Shown here one piece after another: positions 8,209 to 17,361 of a stretch of DNA of 64,000 nt; the stretch's first letter is position 1; each line of letters starts with the position of its first letter. The stretch is from positions 2,108,001-2,172,000 of the forward strand of contig NZ_CP137920.1 in assembly GCF_033708015.1 (NCBI RefSeq), written 5' to 3'. Below the pieces are notes generated by a model, which saw only the letters and a list, made by a program, of their open reading frames with translations, had not been told where the DNA came from and ran no database searches. The position numbers were made by a program, and so were the translations under genes. Source of the stretch: Proteus vulgaris (GTDB lineage Bacteria > Pseudomonadota > Gammaproteobacteria > Enterobacterales > Enterobacteriaceae).

Positions 8209-8865
8209 TTAAATAACCCGTGTTGTCAGCTGATGTTCATTAACACTTAATACCAACATATCGCCTGATTCTAGAGGACCAACACCTTCTGGTGTCCCCG
8301 TTAAAATCACATCACCAGGACGTAGGGTAAAAAAGCGAGACATATAGCTGATAAGGGGTAAAACAGGGGTTAGCATATCACGACTGTTACCCTGCTGACG
8401 AATCTCGTCATTCACTCGTAACATTAAATCCGCATTCTGTGGGTCGCCAAATGAATTGACAGGGATAAAACCGGATAAGGGTGCAGAGCCATCAAATGCT
8501 TTACTTTTTTCCCATGGTTGCCCTGCTTTTTTCAATTTACCTTGTAAGTCACGTAATGTGAGATCAAGACCAATACCGAAACCCGCAATAGCACGATCCA
8601 CTCTATCTTCATTTGCTTGCTTAAGTGGCTGACCAATAAGTACTGCTAGTTCGATTTCGTGATGAACCGCTCCCATTTCTTTTGGAATAGCAATAGGTTG
8701 GCGAATATCACACATAGCAGTTTCTGGTTTGATAAAAATCACAGGCTCTTCTGAGCGAACCGATCCCATCTCTTTAATGTGATTGGCATAGTTGCTGCCA
8801 ACGCAAATCACTTTATTGACAGGAAAATCAAGTAACGCACCTTCCCAATCACGATGTTGATACAT
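8209..8865 (-). CDS. ycgM: YcgM, fumarylacetoacetate-hydrolase-family protein
   Basis: A 218-residue single FAH domain, like E. coli YcgM. The family cleaves or decarboxylates beta-keto acids, and human FAHD1 is an oxaloacetate decarboxylase. Metal ligands are visible in HHEIELAVLIG (the E-x-E pair) and in the Asp of GFGIGLDLTLRDLQ. The closing LTGTPEGVGPLESGD is the family hallmark. The exact substrate in enterobacteria is uncertain. It is probably co-transcribed with ycgN downstream. Confidence 0.9.
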   Translation of the reverse strand: MYQHRDWEGALLDFPVNKVICVGSNYANHIKEMGSVRSEEPVIFIKPETAMCDIRQPIAIPKEMGAVHHEIELAVLIGQPLKQANEDRVDRAIAGFGIGLDLTLRDLQGKLKKAGQPWEKSKAFDGSAPLSGFIPVNSFGDPQNADLMLRVNDEIRQQGNSRDMLTPVLPLISYMSRFFTLRPGDVILTGTPEGVGPLESGDMLVLSVNEHQLTTRVI

Positions 8866-8918
8866 AATGTGTTCCTTTTAGGTAAATTGCTGTGTTTTAT
8901 TTCACTGTAAAAACGCGA

Positions 8919-10049
8919 TTAGCTCGCATTAGGCAGTGAATTTATTTTATTAGCAACGCCATCAGCCATTGTGACAATGCTTAGGGCAAAAAAGTAAGAG
9001 CTGTTCCAATGCATAATCGTACGGAAGTTCTGTGTCACTAAATAACTTCTGTGTAAATCATCATCAGGAATAATGAGCCATACCAGCATTGCATCATTCA
9101 ATTGGCTATTTACAGGTAATTGAACCCCCAATGCTTTCCATTGAGCGACCGTTTTTTTCTGTTCAGCCTTAATGCCTTCAAGCTGTTGGTTAAAATCTAC
9201 TGATAAAGTAACCTGTTCGCCCCAAGGAAGTCCACTTTTCCAACCTTCAGTCGCTAAATAATTAGCCGCTGAAGCAAATGCATCTTCTTGCGTATTCCAA
9301 ATATCAATTTTTCCGTCACCATTGCCATCTGCGGCATAAGTTAGGAAAGAAGATGGCATAAACTGAGTTTGCCCCATAGCGCCCGCCCAAGAGCCTTTGA
9401 GACGCTGTCCTTGAGGAAGGTGACCTTCTTCAATAATCTCTAATGCTGCCATCAATTGACGAGCAAAGAGTTCCTCTCTACGGCCTTCAAACGCGAGCGT
9501 TGCAAGTGCGGAAACAACATCTTCTTTGCCTTGCACCTTACCAAAGCCACTCTCTAGCCCCCATAACGCAACAATATAGTTTGCAGGTACACCATATTTT
9601 TCGCTAATTTTTTCTAGGGTATCTTGATTCTCTTGGTAAAGCTTAGCGCCTTGGGTTAAACGACCATTAGTCACAATGCGGGGTAAATAAACATCGAGTG
9701 TGATTTTCTTTTCTGGTTGATTTCGATCTGATTTAATCACTCGTTCAATAAAATGTGCTTCTGAAAAAGCAAAATCTATTGTTTCTGGTTTATATCCCAA
9801 TTGAGCAGCTTTCAATTTTAACGCATCAACATAAGCAGGAAATTGTTCAGAAGTACGAGTTTCTTTAGGAAACGCTTGTTCTAACGATGCAACATTCACT
9901 TGTTTCCATCGAGGTGTTGTTTTTTGCGCTTCAACTGCCGTTATTTCTGGTGCAGTATTTTGTCTTTCAGCCAACTTTTGTTGGCTATTAGTACACGCAG
10001 ATAACATAAAACCGGAAACAATCACAGCGATGAATGAATATTTGAACAT
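8919..10049 (-). CDS. MltB-family lytic murein transglycosylase, lipoprotein
   Basis: A 376-residue outer-membrane-type lipoprotein: MFKYSFIAVIVSGFMLSAC ends in a lipobox with Cys19. It then carries an SLT_2 (MltB-like) transglycosylase domain at about residues 75-375. The catalytic Glu lies in YIVALWGLESGFGKVQG, with the typical GSWAGAMGQTQFMPSSFL and DGNGDGKIDIWNTQEDAFAS motifs. It cleaves murein to 1,6-anhydro-muropeptides. It fits the MltB_2-type subfamily better than MltB itself, but it stops after ALSIVTMAD without the C-terminal peptidoglycan-binding domain many members have. It is inserted between ycgM and ycgL, a place without such a gene in E. coli. Confidence 0.85.
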   Translation of the reverse strand: MFKYSFIAVIVSGFMLSACTNSQQKLAERQNTAPEITAVEAQKTTPRWKQVNVASLEQAFPKETRTSEQFPAYVDALKLKAAQLGYKPETIDFAFSEAHFIERVIKSDRNQPEKKITLDVYLPRIVTNGRLTQGAKLYQENQDTLEKISEKYGVPANYIVALWGLESGFGKVQGKEDVVSALATLAFEGRREELFARQLMAALEIIEEGHLPQGQRLKGSWAGAMGQTQFMPSSFLTYAADGNGDGKIDIWNTQEDAFASAANYLATEGWKSGLPWGEQVTLSVDFNQQLEGIKAEQKKTVAQWKALGVQLPVNSQLNDAMLVWLIIPDDDLHRSYLVTQNFRTIMHWNSSYFFALSIVTMADGVANKINSLPNAS

Positions 10050-10073
10050 TTATGCTCCTTTTATCTCGATGAT

Positions 10074-10367
10074 TTATTCAGTTTTTTCTGATTTTTTTAA
10101 TTCATCTAAATAAGCATTTAACATGCTTTCGACAGGTGGTGGTACTTGTAAGTAAAAACCCTGCTCAACTAATGCTTTTTTGACTTTTTCAATGTCAGCA
10201 TGCGCTAAACGCTGTCTATCCGCGAGATTAAGCAACATTGAAAACTGTGGTTCGCCAAAACTTTGTAATAATTCGTCCGGAATTCGAGAGAAATCATCCT
10301 TTTTTTCGATGTATAAATAAGTTTGATCACGTTTGGTACTGCGGTAAATTGCACAAATCATTTTCAT
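10074..10367 (-). CDS. ycgL: YcgL-domain protein
   Basis: A 97-residue cytoplasmic protein of the YcgL family (UPF0745), conserved next to minC in enterobacteria. The N-terminal signature is [20 protein letters not shown]. The later [12 protein letters not shown] is also typical. The gene is divergent from minCDE across about 130 bases. Its biochemical role is unknown, so the assignment rests on family and synteny. Confidence 0.9.
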   Translation of the reverse strand: MKMICAIYRSTKRDQTYLYIEKKDDFSRIPDELLQSFGEPQFSMLLNLADRQRLAHADIEKVKKALVEQGFYLQVPPPVESMLNAYLDELKKSEKTE

Positions 10368-10494
10368 TAAACTCTAATTATTAAAATAAGCGACTTGCCT
10401 GAATATTTTAGTAAATATAACATGCTTATATACTTTCGTAATATCGTCTCTGGTTTTTTGTGCCAGATTATAAAAAATTTACTGAGTCAGATAG

Positions 10495-11196
10495 ATGTCA
10501 AACACGCCCATTGAGTTAAAAGGCAGTAATTTTACCCTTTCAGTGCTCCATTTAAATGATGGTTCACCGAAAGTGATTCGTCAGGCTATTTCAGAAAAAA
10601 TTGCACAAGCGCCTCAATTTCTGAAAAACGCACCTGTGGTTATCAATGTTTCTGCTTTAGCAGATGAAAATATTGATTTTAAAAAACTGAGGCGAATTGT
10701 AGAAGATGCTGGTTTACGAGTCGTGGGAATTAGTGGTAGTTCAAACGCTCAACAGAAAGAAGCGATAATTGCCGCACAGTTACCTATCTTAAATGAAGGT
10801 AAAATAGCTAAACCAAGCACTCAGGCAAATAACGATAAAACGAATGAAGCACTGGCAGTTGTCCGTCAAAAAACAAAAATTATCCACACACCTGTTCGTT
10901 CAGGTCAGCGCATTTATGCTCAAAATAGCGATTTAGTCGTTATTAGTAACGTGAGTGCAGGCGCTGAATTAATTGCTGATGGTAATGTTCATGTCTATGG
11001 TGTGTTGCGTGGACGTGTACTTGCGGGCGCATCGGGTGATCAAGATAGTCATATTTTTTGTACGCATCTGTCTGCTGAACTTGTTTCTATTGCTGGCCAA
11101 TATTGGCTAAGCGACCAAATTCCTACAGACTTTGTTGGTAAGTCAGTACAACTCAGTCTGCAAGAGAATGAATTAACAATCGAGAACTTAATTTAG
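10495..11196 (+). CDS. minC: Septum-site determining protein MinC
   Basis: A 233-residue division inhibitor that blocks FtsZ assembly away from midcell. Residues 1-105 are the N-terminal FtsZ-antagonising domain. After a linker of about 20 residues, the C-terminal beta-helix (about 125-230), with [20 protein letters not shown] and RVLAGASGD, dimerises and binds MinD. First gene of minCDE; minD follows after 22 bases. There is no strong ribosome site at the ATG. Confidence 0.95.
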   Translation: MSNTPIELKGSNFTLSVLHLNDGSPKVIRQAISEKIAQAPQFLKNAPVVINVSALADENIDFKKLRRIVEDAGLRVVGISGSSNAQQKEAIIAAQLPILNEGKIAKPSTQANNDKTNEALAVVRQKTKIIHTPVRSGQRIYAQNSDLVVISNVSAGAELIADGNVHVYGVLRGRVLAGASGDQDSHIFCTHLSAELVSIAGQYWLSDQIPTDFVGKSVQLSLQENELTIENLI

Positions 11197-11218
11197 AGCA
11201 TCGACAAGGAATCACTCC

Positions 11219-12031
11219 ATGGCACGCATTATTGTTGTTACGTCAGGTAAAGGTGGGGTTGGTAAAACAACTTCCAGCGCGGCCATTTCTACCGGCCTCG
11301 CTCAAAAAGGTCATAAGACGGTTGTTATCGACTTTGATATTGGGTTACGTAATTTAGACCTTATCATGGGTTGTGAACGTAGGGTCGTCTATGATTTTGT
11401 TAATGTTATTCAGGGCGATGCATCTTTAAATCAAGCATTGATTAAAGATAAACGTACAGAGAACCTGTTTATTCTCCCTGCTTCACAAACAAGAGATAAA
11501 GACGCTCTCACTCGTGATGGTGTCGAACAAGTATTAGATGAACTCGATGAAATGGGTTTTGATTTTATTATTTGTGATTCTCCTGCGGGCATTGAAAGTG
11601 GTGCATTAATGGCCCTTTACTTCGCAGATGAAGCCATTATCACAACAAATCCTGAAGTATCATCTGTACGTGACTCCGACCGTATTTTAGGCATTCTTGC
11701 CTCTAAATCACGTCGTGCTGAACGTGGTGAAGATCCCATTAAAGAACATCTACTCTTAACCCGTTATAATCCTGGCCGCGTTAACCGTGGCGACATGTTA
11801 AGTATGGAAGATGTTCTTGAAATTCTATGCATTCCACTATTGGGTGTTATTCCAGAAGATCAATCTGTTTTACGTTCATCTAACCAAGGTGAACCTGTTA
11901 TTTTAGATGGCGAATCTGATGCAGGTAAGGCCTATTCAGATACAGTAAATCGTTTGTTAGGTGAAGAACATCCATTCCGTTTTATTGAAGAAGAGAAAAA
12001 AGGCTTTCTGAAACGCCTTTTTGGGGGGTAA
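11219..12031 (+). CDS. minD: Septum-site determining ATPase MinD
   Basis: A 270-residue ParA-like ATPase that recruits MinC to the membrane and oscillates with MinE. The deviant Walker A GKGGVGKTTSSAA is near the start, DFDIGLRNLDLIMG follows, and FIICDSPAGIESGAL is the Walker B region. The C-terminal amphipathic membrane helix is EEKKGFLKRLFGG. The length equals E. coli MinD. The stop is 3 bases before the minE start, indicating coupled translation. Confidence 0.97.
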   Translation: MARIIVVTSGKGGVGKTTSSAAISTGLAQKGHKTVVIDFDIGLRNLDLIMGCERRVVYDFVNVIQGDASLNQALIKDKRTENLFILPASQTRDKDALTRDGVEQVLDELDEMGFDFIICDSPAGIESGALMALYFADEAIITTNPEVSSVRDSDRILGILASKSRRAERGEDPIKEHLLLTRYNPGRVNRGDMLSMEDVLEILCIPLLGVIPEDQSVLRSSNQGEPVILDGESDAGKAYSDTVNRLLGEEHPFRFIEEEKKGFLKRLFGG

Positions 12032-12034
12032 AAG

Positions 12035-12304
12035 ATGGCTTTACTAGATTTTTTCCTGTCGCGTAAAAAGTCGACAGCTAATATTGCCAAGGAGCGTCTA
12101 CAAATTATCGTAGCAGAGCGTCGCCGTGGTGATAGCGAGCCAGCTTATTTACCTGATATGAAAAGAGATTTATTAGGTGTCATCTGTAAATATGTGCAGA
12201 TAGACCCTGATATGCTTTCTGTTCAATTTGAACAAAAAGGCGATGATATTTCTGTACTAGAGCTAAATGTGACTTTACCTGAGAGTGAAGAACCAACAAA
12301 GTAA
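12035..12304 (+). CDS. minE: Cell division topological specificity factor MinE
   Basis: An 89-residue protein that stimulates MinD ATPase and confines MinC-MinD to the poles. The N-terminal membrane-targeting sequence is [12 protein letters not shown]. The MinD-contact region is [15 protein letters not shown] at about residues 17-31. The C-terminal dimerisation domain is [17 protein letters not shown] onward. Last gene of the operon. Confidence 0.96.
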   Translation: MALLDFFLSRKKSTANIAKERLQIIVAERRRGDSEPAYLPDMKRDLLGVICKYVQIDPDMLSVQFEQKGDDISVLELNVTLPESEEPTK

Positions 12305-12674
12305 ATCATATTTTACGCTTTATCTAAGTCATTATTCACAGAGCCAGCCATAAACTATAATTAATTTGATTGGCTCTGTGTTTAATTATATATATATTGA
12401 AAACACCTGAATGCCCAAATAGCGCTATATCTCGTTGCTATTTTAATCATTGGTGATAAGTCAAAGGAGACAGGTTATTTCACAATAACATCTATATTTA
12501 CTCATAATTTATTTAACCTATATATTATCTCACCTTTCCTAGGTGTTTTTTGTGTGCAAAAAAATAAGAGCCTCAAAAGAGACTCCTATTCGTCATACAT
12601 CAATTTGTTTTTTTATTAACTAAAAATGCCATCTTATTTAGGCATTAGTGATTGGAAAATAAACAATTAACAAA
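12305..12674. other. Intergenic region between convergent minE and rnd with three hairpins
   Basis: No gene is visible. CACAGAGCCA (12337-12346) pairs perfectly with TGGCTCTGTG (12371-12380) around a 24-base loop. CACCT/AGGTG (12531-12545) followed by TTTTTT is a short plus-strand terminator-like hairpin. A wobble-paired stem at 12568-12585, followed on the minus strand by TATTTTTTT, fits a terminator for rnd. The roughly 150 bases between the first two hairpins show nothing recognisable. Confidence 0.6.
12557..12586 (-). terminator. Terminator after rnd
   Basis: On the minus strand GGAGTCTC-TTTT-GAGGCTCT forms a stem with one G-U pair and runs into TATTTTTTT. Confidence 0.65.
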
Positions 12675-13793
12675 TTATGGATATTGCGCCAGGATTTCTG
12701 TCACTTTCTCTTCTAATAATGCTTTACGCCAGCGTGAAATCAATTCAGGCTGCCCCTCTTTTATTTTCCAATGAATGCTCAATAATTGGTTAATCTGTCT
12801 TCTCGACGCTAATAGCTCAGGGTTGTAGCGCTTATCTTCACTAATATCTTGAATAACCGCTTTAATCGCTTTAAATGCTTTTTTGTAGTTTGGTTGTTCA
12901 ATTAAATTACCGATAGGCTCTGGACAATCTTCATCTTTAATTTCTTTCGCTTTAACAACAAAATCTAATAAACGGCGACCATGGCAACGGATCTCTTGAC
13001 CTGAAAGTGACAAGGCATCAAGTTCGGCTAATGAGGAAGGAAGATAACGAGCAACAGACCATAAATGCTCTTCTCTCACAACAAAGTTTAATGCCATATC
13101 ACGAGATTTAGCTTGTTCTAAACGCCACTTTGCAAGCATTTGTAAGCATGCTAGCTGTTGACCTTTTAATTGCCATGCGTTGCTAATATCACGATAAGCA
13201 AGCTCTGGTATAACCGTTTCTTGTCGACGCTCTGCAATCATTTGGCATTCATCTACAATGGCATCCATATAGCCAGCTTCTTCAGCTTCTTTAATTAATT
13301 TTTCAGCTAAAGGTAGCAAATAGAAAACATCACCGCTGGCATACTGACACTGTTTTTCAGTTAAAGGACGCGCTAACCAATCTGTTCGGGATTCACTTTT
13401 ATCTAGCGCAATATTTTCATATTTCTCAACTAATGTCGCAAAACCACAAGAAATCGGATGGCCTAAGAATGCAGCAACCACCTGAGTGTCAATCATGGGT
13501 GTTGGAACACAGCCAAACTGGTGAGAAAAAACTTCGAGATCTTCACTTCCCGCATGGAGAAATTTCATCATGCTTGGGTTTGTTAATAGCTCAACAAAAG
13601 GAGTCCAATCCTTAATTGTTAACGGATCAATAAGAGAGATCTGTTTACCGTCATACATCTGGATCAAACCAAGATGCGGATAATAGGTACGTATGCGGAC
13701 AAACTCTGTATCTAAAGCAATGTGTAAAGCCTCTGAAGCAGCTTTACAGGCGGTATCTAGTTCAGTGTCTGTCGTAATCAAATAATAATTCAA
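12675..13793 (-). CDS. rnd: Ribonuclease D
   Basis: A 372-residue 3'-5' exoribonuclease involved in tRNA 3' maturation. DEDD motifs are seen: ALDTEFVRIRTYYP (Exo I), FLHAGSEDLEVF (Exo II) and YASGDVFYLLPL (Exo III). HRDC-type helical domains follow in the C-terminal half (about residues 210-370). The first codon is TTG at 13793-13791 and gives MNYYLITTD, the usual N-terminus; E. coli rnd is also known to start at UUG. E. coli needs a U tract just before the start. Here only a short TTTT precedes the TTG. It lies downstream of fadD, separated by a terminator. Confidence 0.94.
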   Translation of the reverse strand: MNYYLITTDTELDTACKAASEALHIALDTEFVRIRTYYPHLGLIQMYDGKQISLIDPLTIKDWTPFVELLTNPSMMKFLHAGSEDLEVFSHQFGCVPTPMIDTQVVAAFLGHPISCGFATLVEKYENIALDKSESRTDWLARPLTEKQCQYASGDVFYLLPLAEKLIKEAEEAGYMDAIVDECQMIAERRQETVIPELAYRDISNAWQLKGQQLACLQMLAKWRLEQAKSRDMALNFVVREEHLWSVARYLPSSLAELDALSLSGQEIRCHGRRLLDFVVKAKEIKDEDCPEPIGNLIEQPNYKKAFKAIKAVIQDISEDKRYNPELLASRRQINQLLSIHWKIKEGQPELISRWRKALLEEKVTEILAQYP

Positions 13794-13840
13794 AACAGGT
13801 TTCTCTTGTTTTTATGTCTAGTGACTTTTTATGTAATCAC

Positions 13841-13863
13841 AAAAACGCCGGTATAAACCGGCG
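13841..13863 (-). terminator. Terminator after fadD
   Basis: CGCCGGT and ACCGGCG form a perfect 7-bp stem, followed by TTTTT on the minus strand, between fadD and rnd. Confidence 0.85.
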
Positions 13864-13891
13864 AAATTGAAAAAGGTTATTGAGTGTTGTA

Positions 13892-15580
13892 TCAAGATTC
13901 TGTTGAGGTTTTCAACTCTTTTTCTTCATTTCTTAACTCTCTGCGTAAAATTTTACCAACATTTGATTTTGGTAATTCATCACGAAACTCAATAATTTTA
14001 GGTACTTTGTAACCTGTTAGGTAACGACGACAATGTGTTTTTATCTCATCTTCTGTTAATGATGGATCTTTTTTCACAATGAATACTTTAACTGTTTCAC
14101 CTGAGTTTTTACTTGGTACGCCAATCGCCGCAGATTCTAAAACTTTAGGGTGTGTTGCAACAACCTCTTCGACTTCATTAGGGTATACATTAAAGCCTGA
14201 AACTAGGATCATATCTTTTTTGCGATCAATGATACGAATAAAGCCTTCGTCATCCATTGTGGCAATATCACCGGTTGCAACCCAACCATCGTGTAAAACT
14301 TCATCCGTTGCATCAGGGCGATTCCAATAGCCTTTCATGACCTGAGGGCCTCGCACCCACATTTCACCGCCTACCGTGCGATCAACCTCGTTGCCTTCAT
14401 CATCGATAAACTTAACATCTGTTGAAGGTACAGGTAATCCAATACTGCCACTGTATTTTTTCAGATTATAAGGGTTACCAGTGACTAAAGGAGAGCATTC
14501 CGTCAAACCATAACCTTCTAACAAATGCTTGCCCGTTAATTCTTCCCACTCTTTAGCAACACTACTTTGTACTGGCATGCCACCGCCAACAGAAAGGTTT
14601 AGTTTGGAAAAATCAAGTTGACGAAATTCTGGATTGTGCAACCAAGCATTAAATAAAGTATTTACGCCAGTAATTGCCGTGACAGGGTAACGTCCTAGTT
14701 CTTTAATTGTCCCTTTCACATCACGAGGATTGGTAATAAGTAAATTTTTACCACCAATTTCAATAAAGAGCAGACAGTTTACGGTTAAAGCAAAAACGTG
14801 ATACAACGGTAACGCGGTAACCACCAGCTCTTTACCTACATTGAGTGCCGGTACATAAGCCGCTTTTGCTTGCTCAAGATTTGCCAACATATTGCGATGC
14901 GTTAACATAGCCCCTTTCGCAATTCCCGTTGTTCCGCCTGTGTATTGTAAAAAGGCTAAATCTTCCCCTGTAATTTCAGGTTTAATATATTGCATACGAT
15001 AGCCAAAATGCATTGCTCTACGAAATGAAATTGCATCAGGCAAATTATATTTAGGCACTAATCGTTTGATATATTTAACCACAAAATCAACTAATGTTGC
15101 TTTAGGACGAGATAGCTGATCACCCATCCGGGTTAAAATAACGTGTTTAATACTGGTATTAAATACGATTTTTTCGAGCGTATGGGCAAAGTTTGAGACG
15201 ATGACAATAGCACTTGCACCACTATCATTTAACTGATGTTCAAGTTCTCTAGGTGTGTAAAGTGGGTTTACGTTTACGACGACCATGCCTGCACGAAGAA
15301 TACCGAAAAGCGCGATGGGATATTGCAGTAAATTAGGCATCATTAAGGCAACACGATCACCTTTTTTTAATCCTAAGCCATTTTGCAAGTATGCTGCAAA
15401 AGCACGGCTACGCTCTTCAAGTTTGCGATAAGTCATGACCTCGCCCATATTGATAAAGGCGGGTTGATCTGCGTAATTTGCGACAGCGTTTTCAAGCATC
15501 TCAGCAAGAGATGCAAAACGATCCGGGTCAATTTCAGCCGGGACATCTGCCGGATAACGTTTAAGCCAGACTTTTTCCAA
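13892..15580 (-). CDS. fadD: Long-chain fatty-acid-CoA ligase FadD
   Basis: An acyl-CoA synthetase of about 562 residues that activates incoming long-chain fatty acids at the inner membrane for beta-oxidation. ATP/AMP motif [44 protein letters not shown] and [18 protein letters not shown] (FACS signature) are all present, with [15 protein letters not shown] at the end. The start is TTG at 15580: AGGAG lies 7 bases upstream and the product begins (M)[13 protein letters not shown] like E. coli FadD, which also uses TTG. A GTG 24 bases further upstream precedes the ribosome site and is rejected. A FadR-type operator lies 65-81 bases upstream. Confidence 0.96.
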   Translation of the reverse strand: MEKVWLKRYPADVPAEIDPDRFASLAEMLENAVANYADQPAFINMGEVMTYRKLEERSRAFAAYLQNGLGLKKGDRVALMMPNLLQYPIALFGILRAGMVVVNVNPLYTPRELEHQLNDSGASAIVIVSNFAHTLEKIVFNTSIKHVILTRMGDQLSRPKATLVDFVVKYIKRLVPKYNLPDAISFRRAMHFGYRMQYIKPEITGEDLAFLQYTGGTTGIAKGAMLTHRNMLANLEQAKAAYVPALNVGKELVVTALPLYHVFALTVNCLLFIEIGGKNLLITNPRDVKGTIKELGRYPVTAITGVNTLFNAWLHNPEFRQLDFSKLNLSVGGGMPVQSSVAKEWEELTGKHLLEGYGLTECSPLVTGNPYNLKKYSGSIGLPVPSTDVKFIDDEGNEVDRTVGGEMWVRGPQVMKGYWNRPDATDEVLHDGWVATGDIATMDDEGFIRIIDRKKDMILVSGFNVYPNEVEEVVATHPKVLESAAIGVPSKNSGETVKVFIVKKDPSLTEDEIKTHCRRYLTGYKVPKIIEFRDELPKSNVGKILRRELRNEEKELKTSTES

Positions 15581-15644
15581 AGTAGTACTCCTGATTAATC
15601 GCACTTCTTGGGTTAATATTATGTTTTATTTTTAACAAAGTATT

Positions 15645-15661
15645 AACTCATCCTACCAGCA
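15645..15661 (-). promoter_or_regulatory. FadR operator upstream of fadD
   Basis: On the minus strand the 17-base site TGCTGGTAGGATGAGTT closely resembles the FadR sites described for E. coli fadD (CTGGT...GAGTT core). Its place upstream of fadD supports repression by FadR in the absence of acyl-CoA. Confidence 0.7.
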
Positions 15662-15723
15662 CAAACAATTTTCTGTTGTGAAGATGCGAAGTGTGTCACT
15701 AAATATTTTATTTTTAGATTAAC

Positions 15724-15748
15724 AAAAAAGAAGGCGGTCAAAACCGCC
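15724..15748 (-). terminator. Terminator after yeaY
   Basis: GGCGGT-TTTG-ACCGCC on the minus strand is followed by TTCTTTTTT, about 130 bases after the yeaY stop codon. Confidence 0.75.
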
Positions 15749-15881
15749 CTCTCCTTTATTTTTATTCAACTTTAATAACTCTATTAGATAGTTACCTAAT
15801 ATATTATAGATATTGATTATACACCGTTTCACACAAATGGAGATGAAATATTATATCGTCATATGGTTAAACACCCATTTT

Positions 15882-16475
15882 TTATTCCAAAATGGGTACG
15901 ATTTGACCAGCTCCATATGGATATCCACCATAGCCACCATATCCAGGGTAATAACCCCATGGACCATCTCCATAATATCCCCATGTCATAACAGGTGCTG
16001 GCATAATGACTTGCTGTGTCAGTGTCCAACGTTTCATACCTGTCACATCAATACGTAAGAATGGATAACGGGCTTCACCCACTTTGCCTGTTTCAACACC
16101 TTTGATCGTACCAACAACAGTGACATACTGGTTTTTGTAATCAGCAGGATCTAAGAAATGCATAACATTAGCATAGAGACGCCCAATAGAAGGTTGTTGT
16201 AATTCAGGGGCGGCATCGTATTGAGAAAGAGGCATAACAGCAATTTCTAGCTGTGTTGATGATGGGAGATTCTTAACATCGATCACACGTCCACCAAAAC
16301 GCCCTTCTTGACCAACATAAAGCTCAGGTGCAACAAAAACGCTATTTAAATTCGTAACAGGTGTTGCTGATGTTCCTTTGATAGCTTCAGGTATAGAGAC
16401 GCATCCCGCTAGAAACAAAGCACCAGATAGAAATAGCGCTTTGCTTACCAAACGGTAGTTTAATTGTCTGTTCAT
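15882..16475 (-). CDS. yeaY: Slp-family outer-membrane lipoprotein YeaY
   Basis: A lipoprotein of about 197 residues in the Slp family. The signal peptide ends in a lipobox LFLAGC with the acylated Cys. The Slp-type core is VAPELYVGQEGRFGGRV...LEIAVMPL...IGRLYANV. The family end is MKRWTLTQQVIMP. A Gly/Tyr-rich tail (WGYYPGYGGYGGYPYGAG) replaces the equivalent tail of E. coli YeaY. The start at 16475 is preferred because GAGGTG sits just upstream; an ATG four codons earlier overlaps that site. Position between fadD and tsaB is as in E. coli. The role is unclear; Slp is a stationary-phase and acid-stress lipoprotein. Confidence 0.9.
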   Translation of the reverse strand: MNRQLNYRLVSKALFLSGALFLAGCVSIPEAIKGTSATPVTNLNSVFVAPELYVGQEGRFGGRVIDVKNLPSSTQLEIAVMPLSQYDAAPELQQPSIGRLYANVMHFLDPADYKNQYVTVVGTIKGVETGKVGEARYPFLRIDVTGMKRWTLTQQVIMPAPVMTWGYYGDGPWGYYPGYGGYGGYPYGAGQIVPILE

Positions 16476-16567
16476 AAACCACCTCATTGCAAGTCAATAT
16501 TAACGTTACTCTATAATAATATTATAGCTTAGTTTCATTCTTCGACGTCTAATAGATACTCATAAAT

Positions 16568-17269
16568 CTATTCACGCCCAGGCAGTTTTTTCCACGTCAC
16601 TTCATTACGCAAATAAACAGGCTCAGCATCTTCAACTTTCGTTGCTTTACCTTCATGCCAAGCGGTTACAGCAAGAGGTAACATATCTTGCGCAGCAGGA
16701 AGTGTAATTTCAGTTTCAATAACCGAGAAAGGTAGCTTTCCTCTTAAATCAGGATAAGCTTGCCAGCCCGTACCGGCAATTCCCCATGTCCCCGTCGTTG
16801 ATTGTAATGCTTCAATAAATTGCTCAGGTTTCATTACGGCTTCAGAGTCTTCCCCCATCCAAACACCTGCATCATTACGCTGATATTGAGCGCAATAAAT
16901 TTCCCCCATACGCGCATCTATTGCGACAAGAACTTGTCTGATACCCGTTGTTCGAAAGACACCTTCAGCCATTGTGGCAAGTGATGAAATACCAATCATA
17001 GGTAACTCTGCACCTAACGCGATACCTTGTGCAACACCTACACCAATACGAACACCCGTAAAACTTCCAGGACCTCGTCCAAAAGCAAGTGCATCTAATG
17101 ATTGTAATGTGATATTTGCTTCTTCTAAGGCGCTTTTCACCATCGGTAAAATCTTTTGTGTATGTTCACGAGGTGAGATTTCAAAACGTGAAGCAACAAC
17201 GCCTTCATTCCAAACTGCAACTGAACAAGATTCTGTTGCAGTATCAATTGCTAAAATTCGCAGTGACAC
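16568..17269 (-). CDS. tsaB: tRNA t6A biosynthesis protein TsaB
   Basis: A 233-residue ASKHA-fold protein (YeaZ) that dimerises with TsaD and, with TsaE and TsaC, makes N6-threonylcarbamoyladenosine at tRNA position 37. The N-terminus [17 protein letters not shown] and the [20 protein letters not shown] motif are diagnostic. TsaB lacks the catalytic metal-binding His pair of TsaD, and none is seen. The start is GTG at 17269, preceded by GGAG. It lies downstream of yoaA as in E. coli. Confidence 0.95.
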   Translation of the reverse strand: MSLRILAIDTATESCSVAVWNEGVVASRFEISPREHTQKILPMVKSALEEANITLQSLDALAFGRGPGSFTGVRIGVGVAQGIALGAELPMIGISSLATMAEGVFRTTGIRQVLVAIDARMGEIYCAQYQRNDAGVWMGEDSEAVMKPEQFIEALQSTTGTWGIAGTGWQAYPDLRGKLPFSVIETEITLPAAQDMLPLAVTAWHEGKATKVEDAEPVYLRNEVTWKKLPGRE

Positions 17270-17361
17270 GCCATAACTCCGGCAAATTCGATAATTAAAA
17301 GAGGAAGAATAATATCATAATAGTGTTCAACAGAATAAACACACATTCTGTGCGATCGCTA

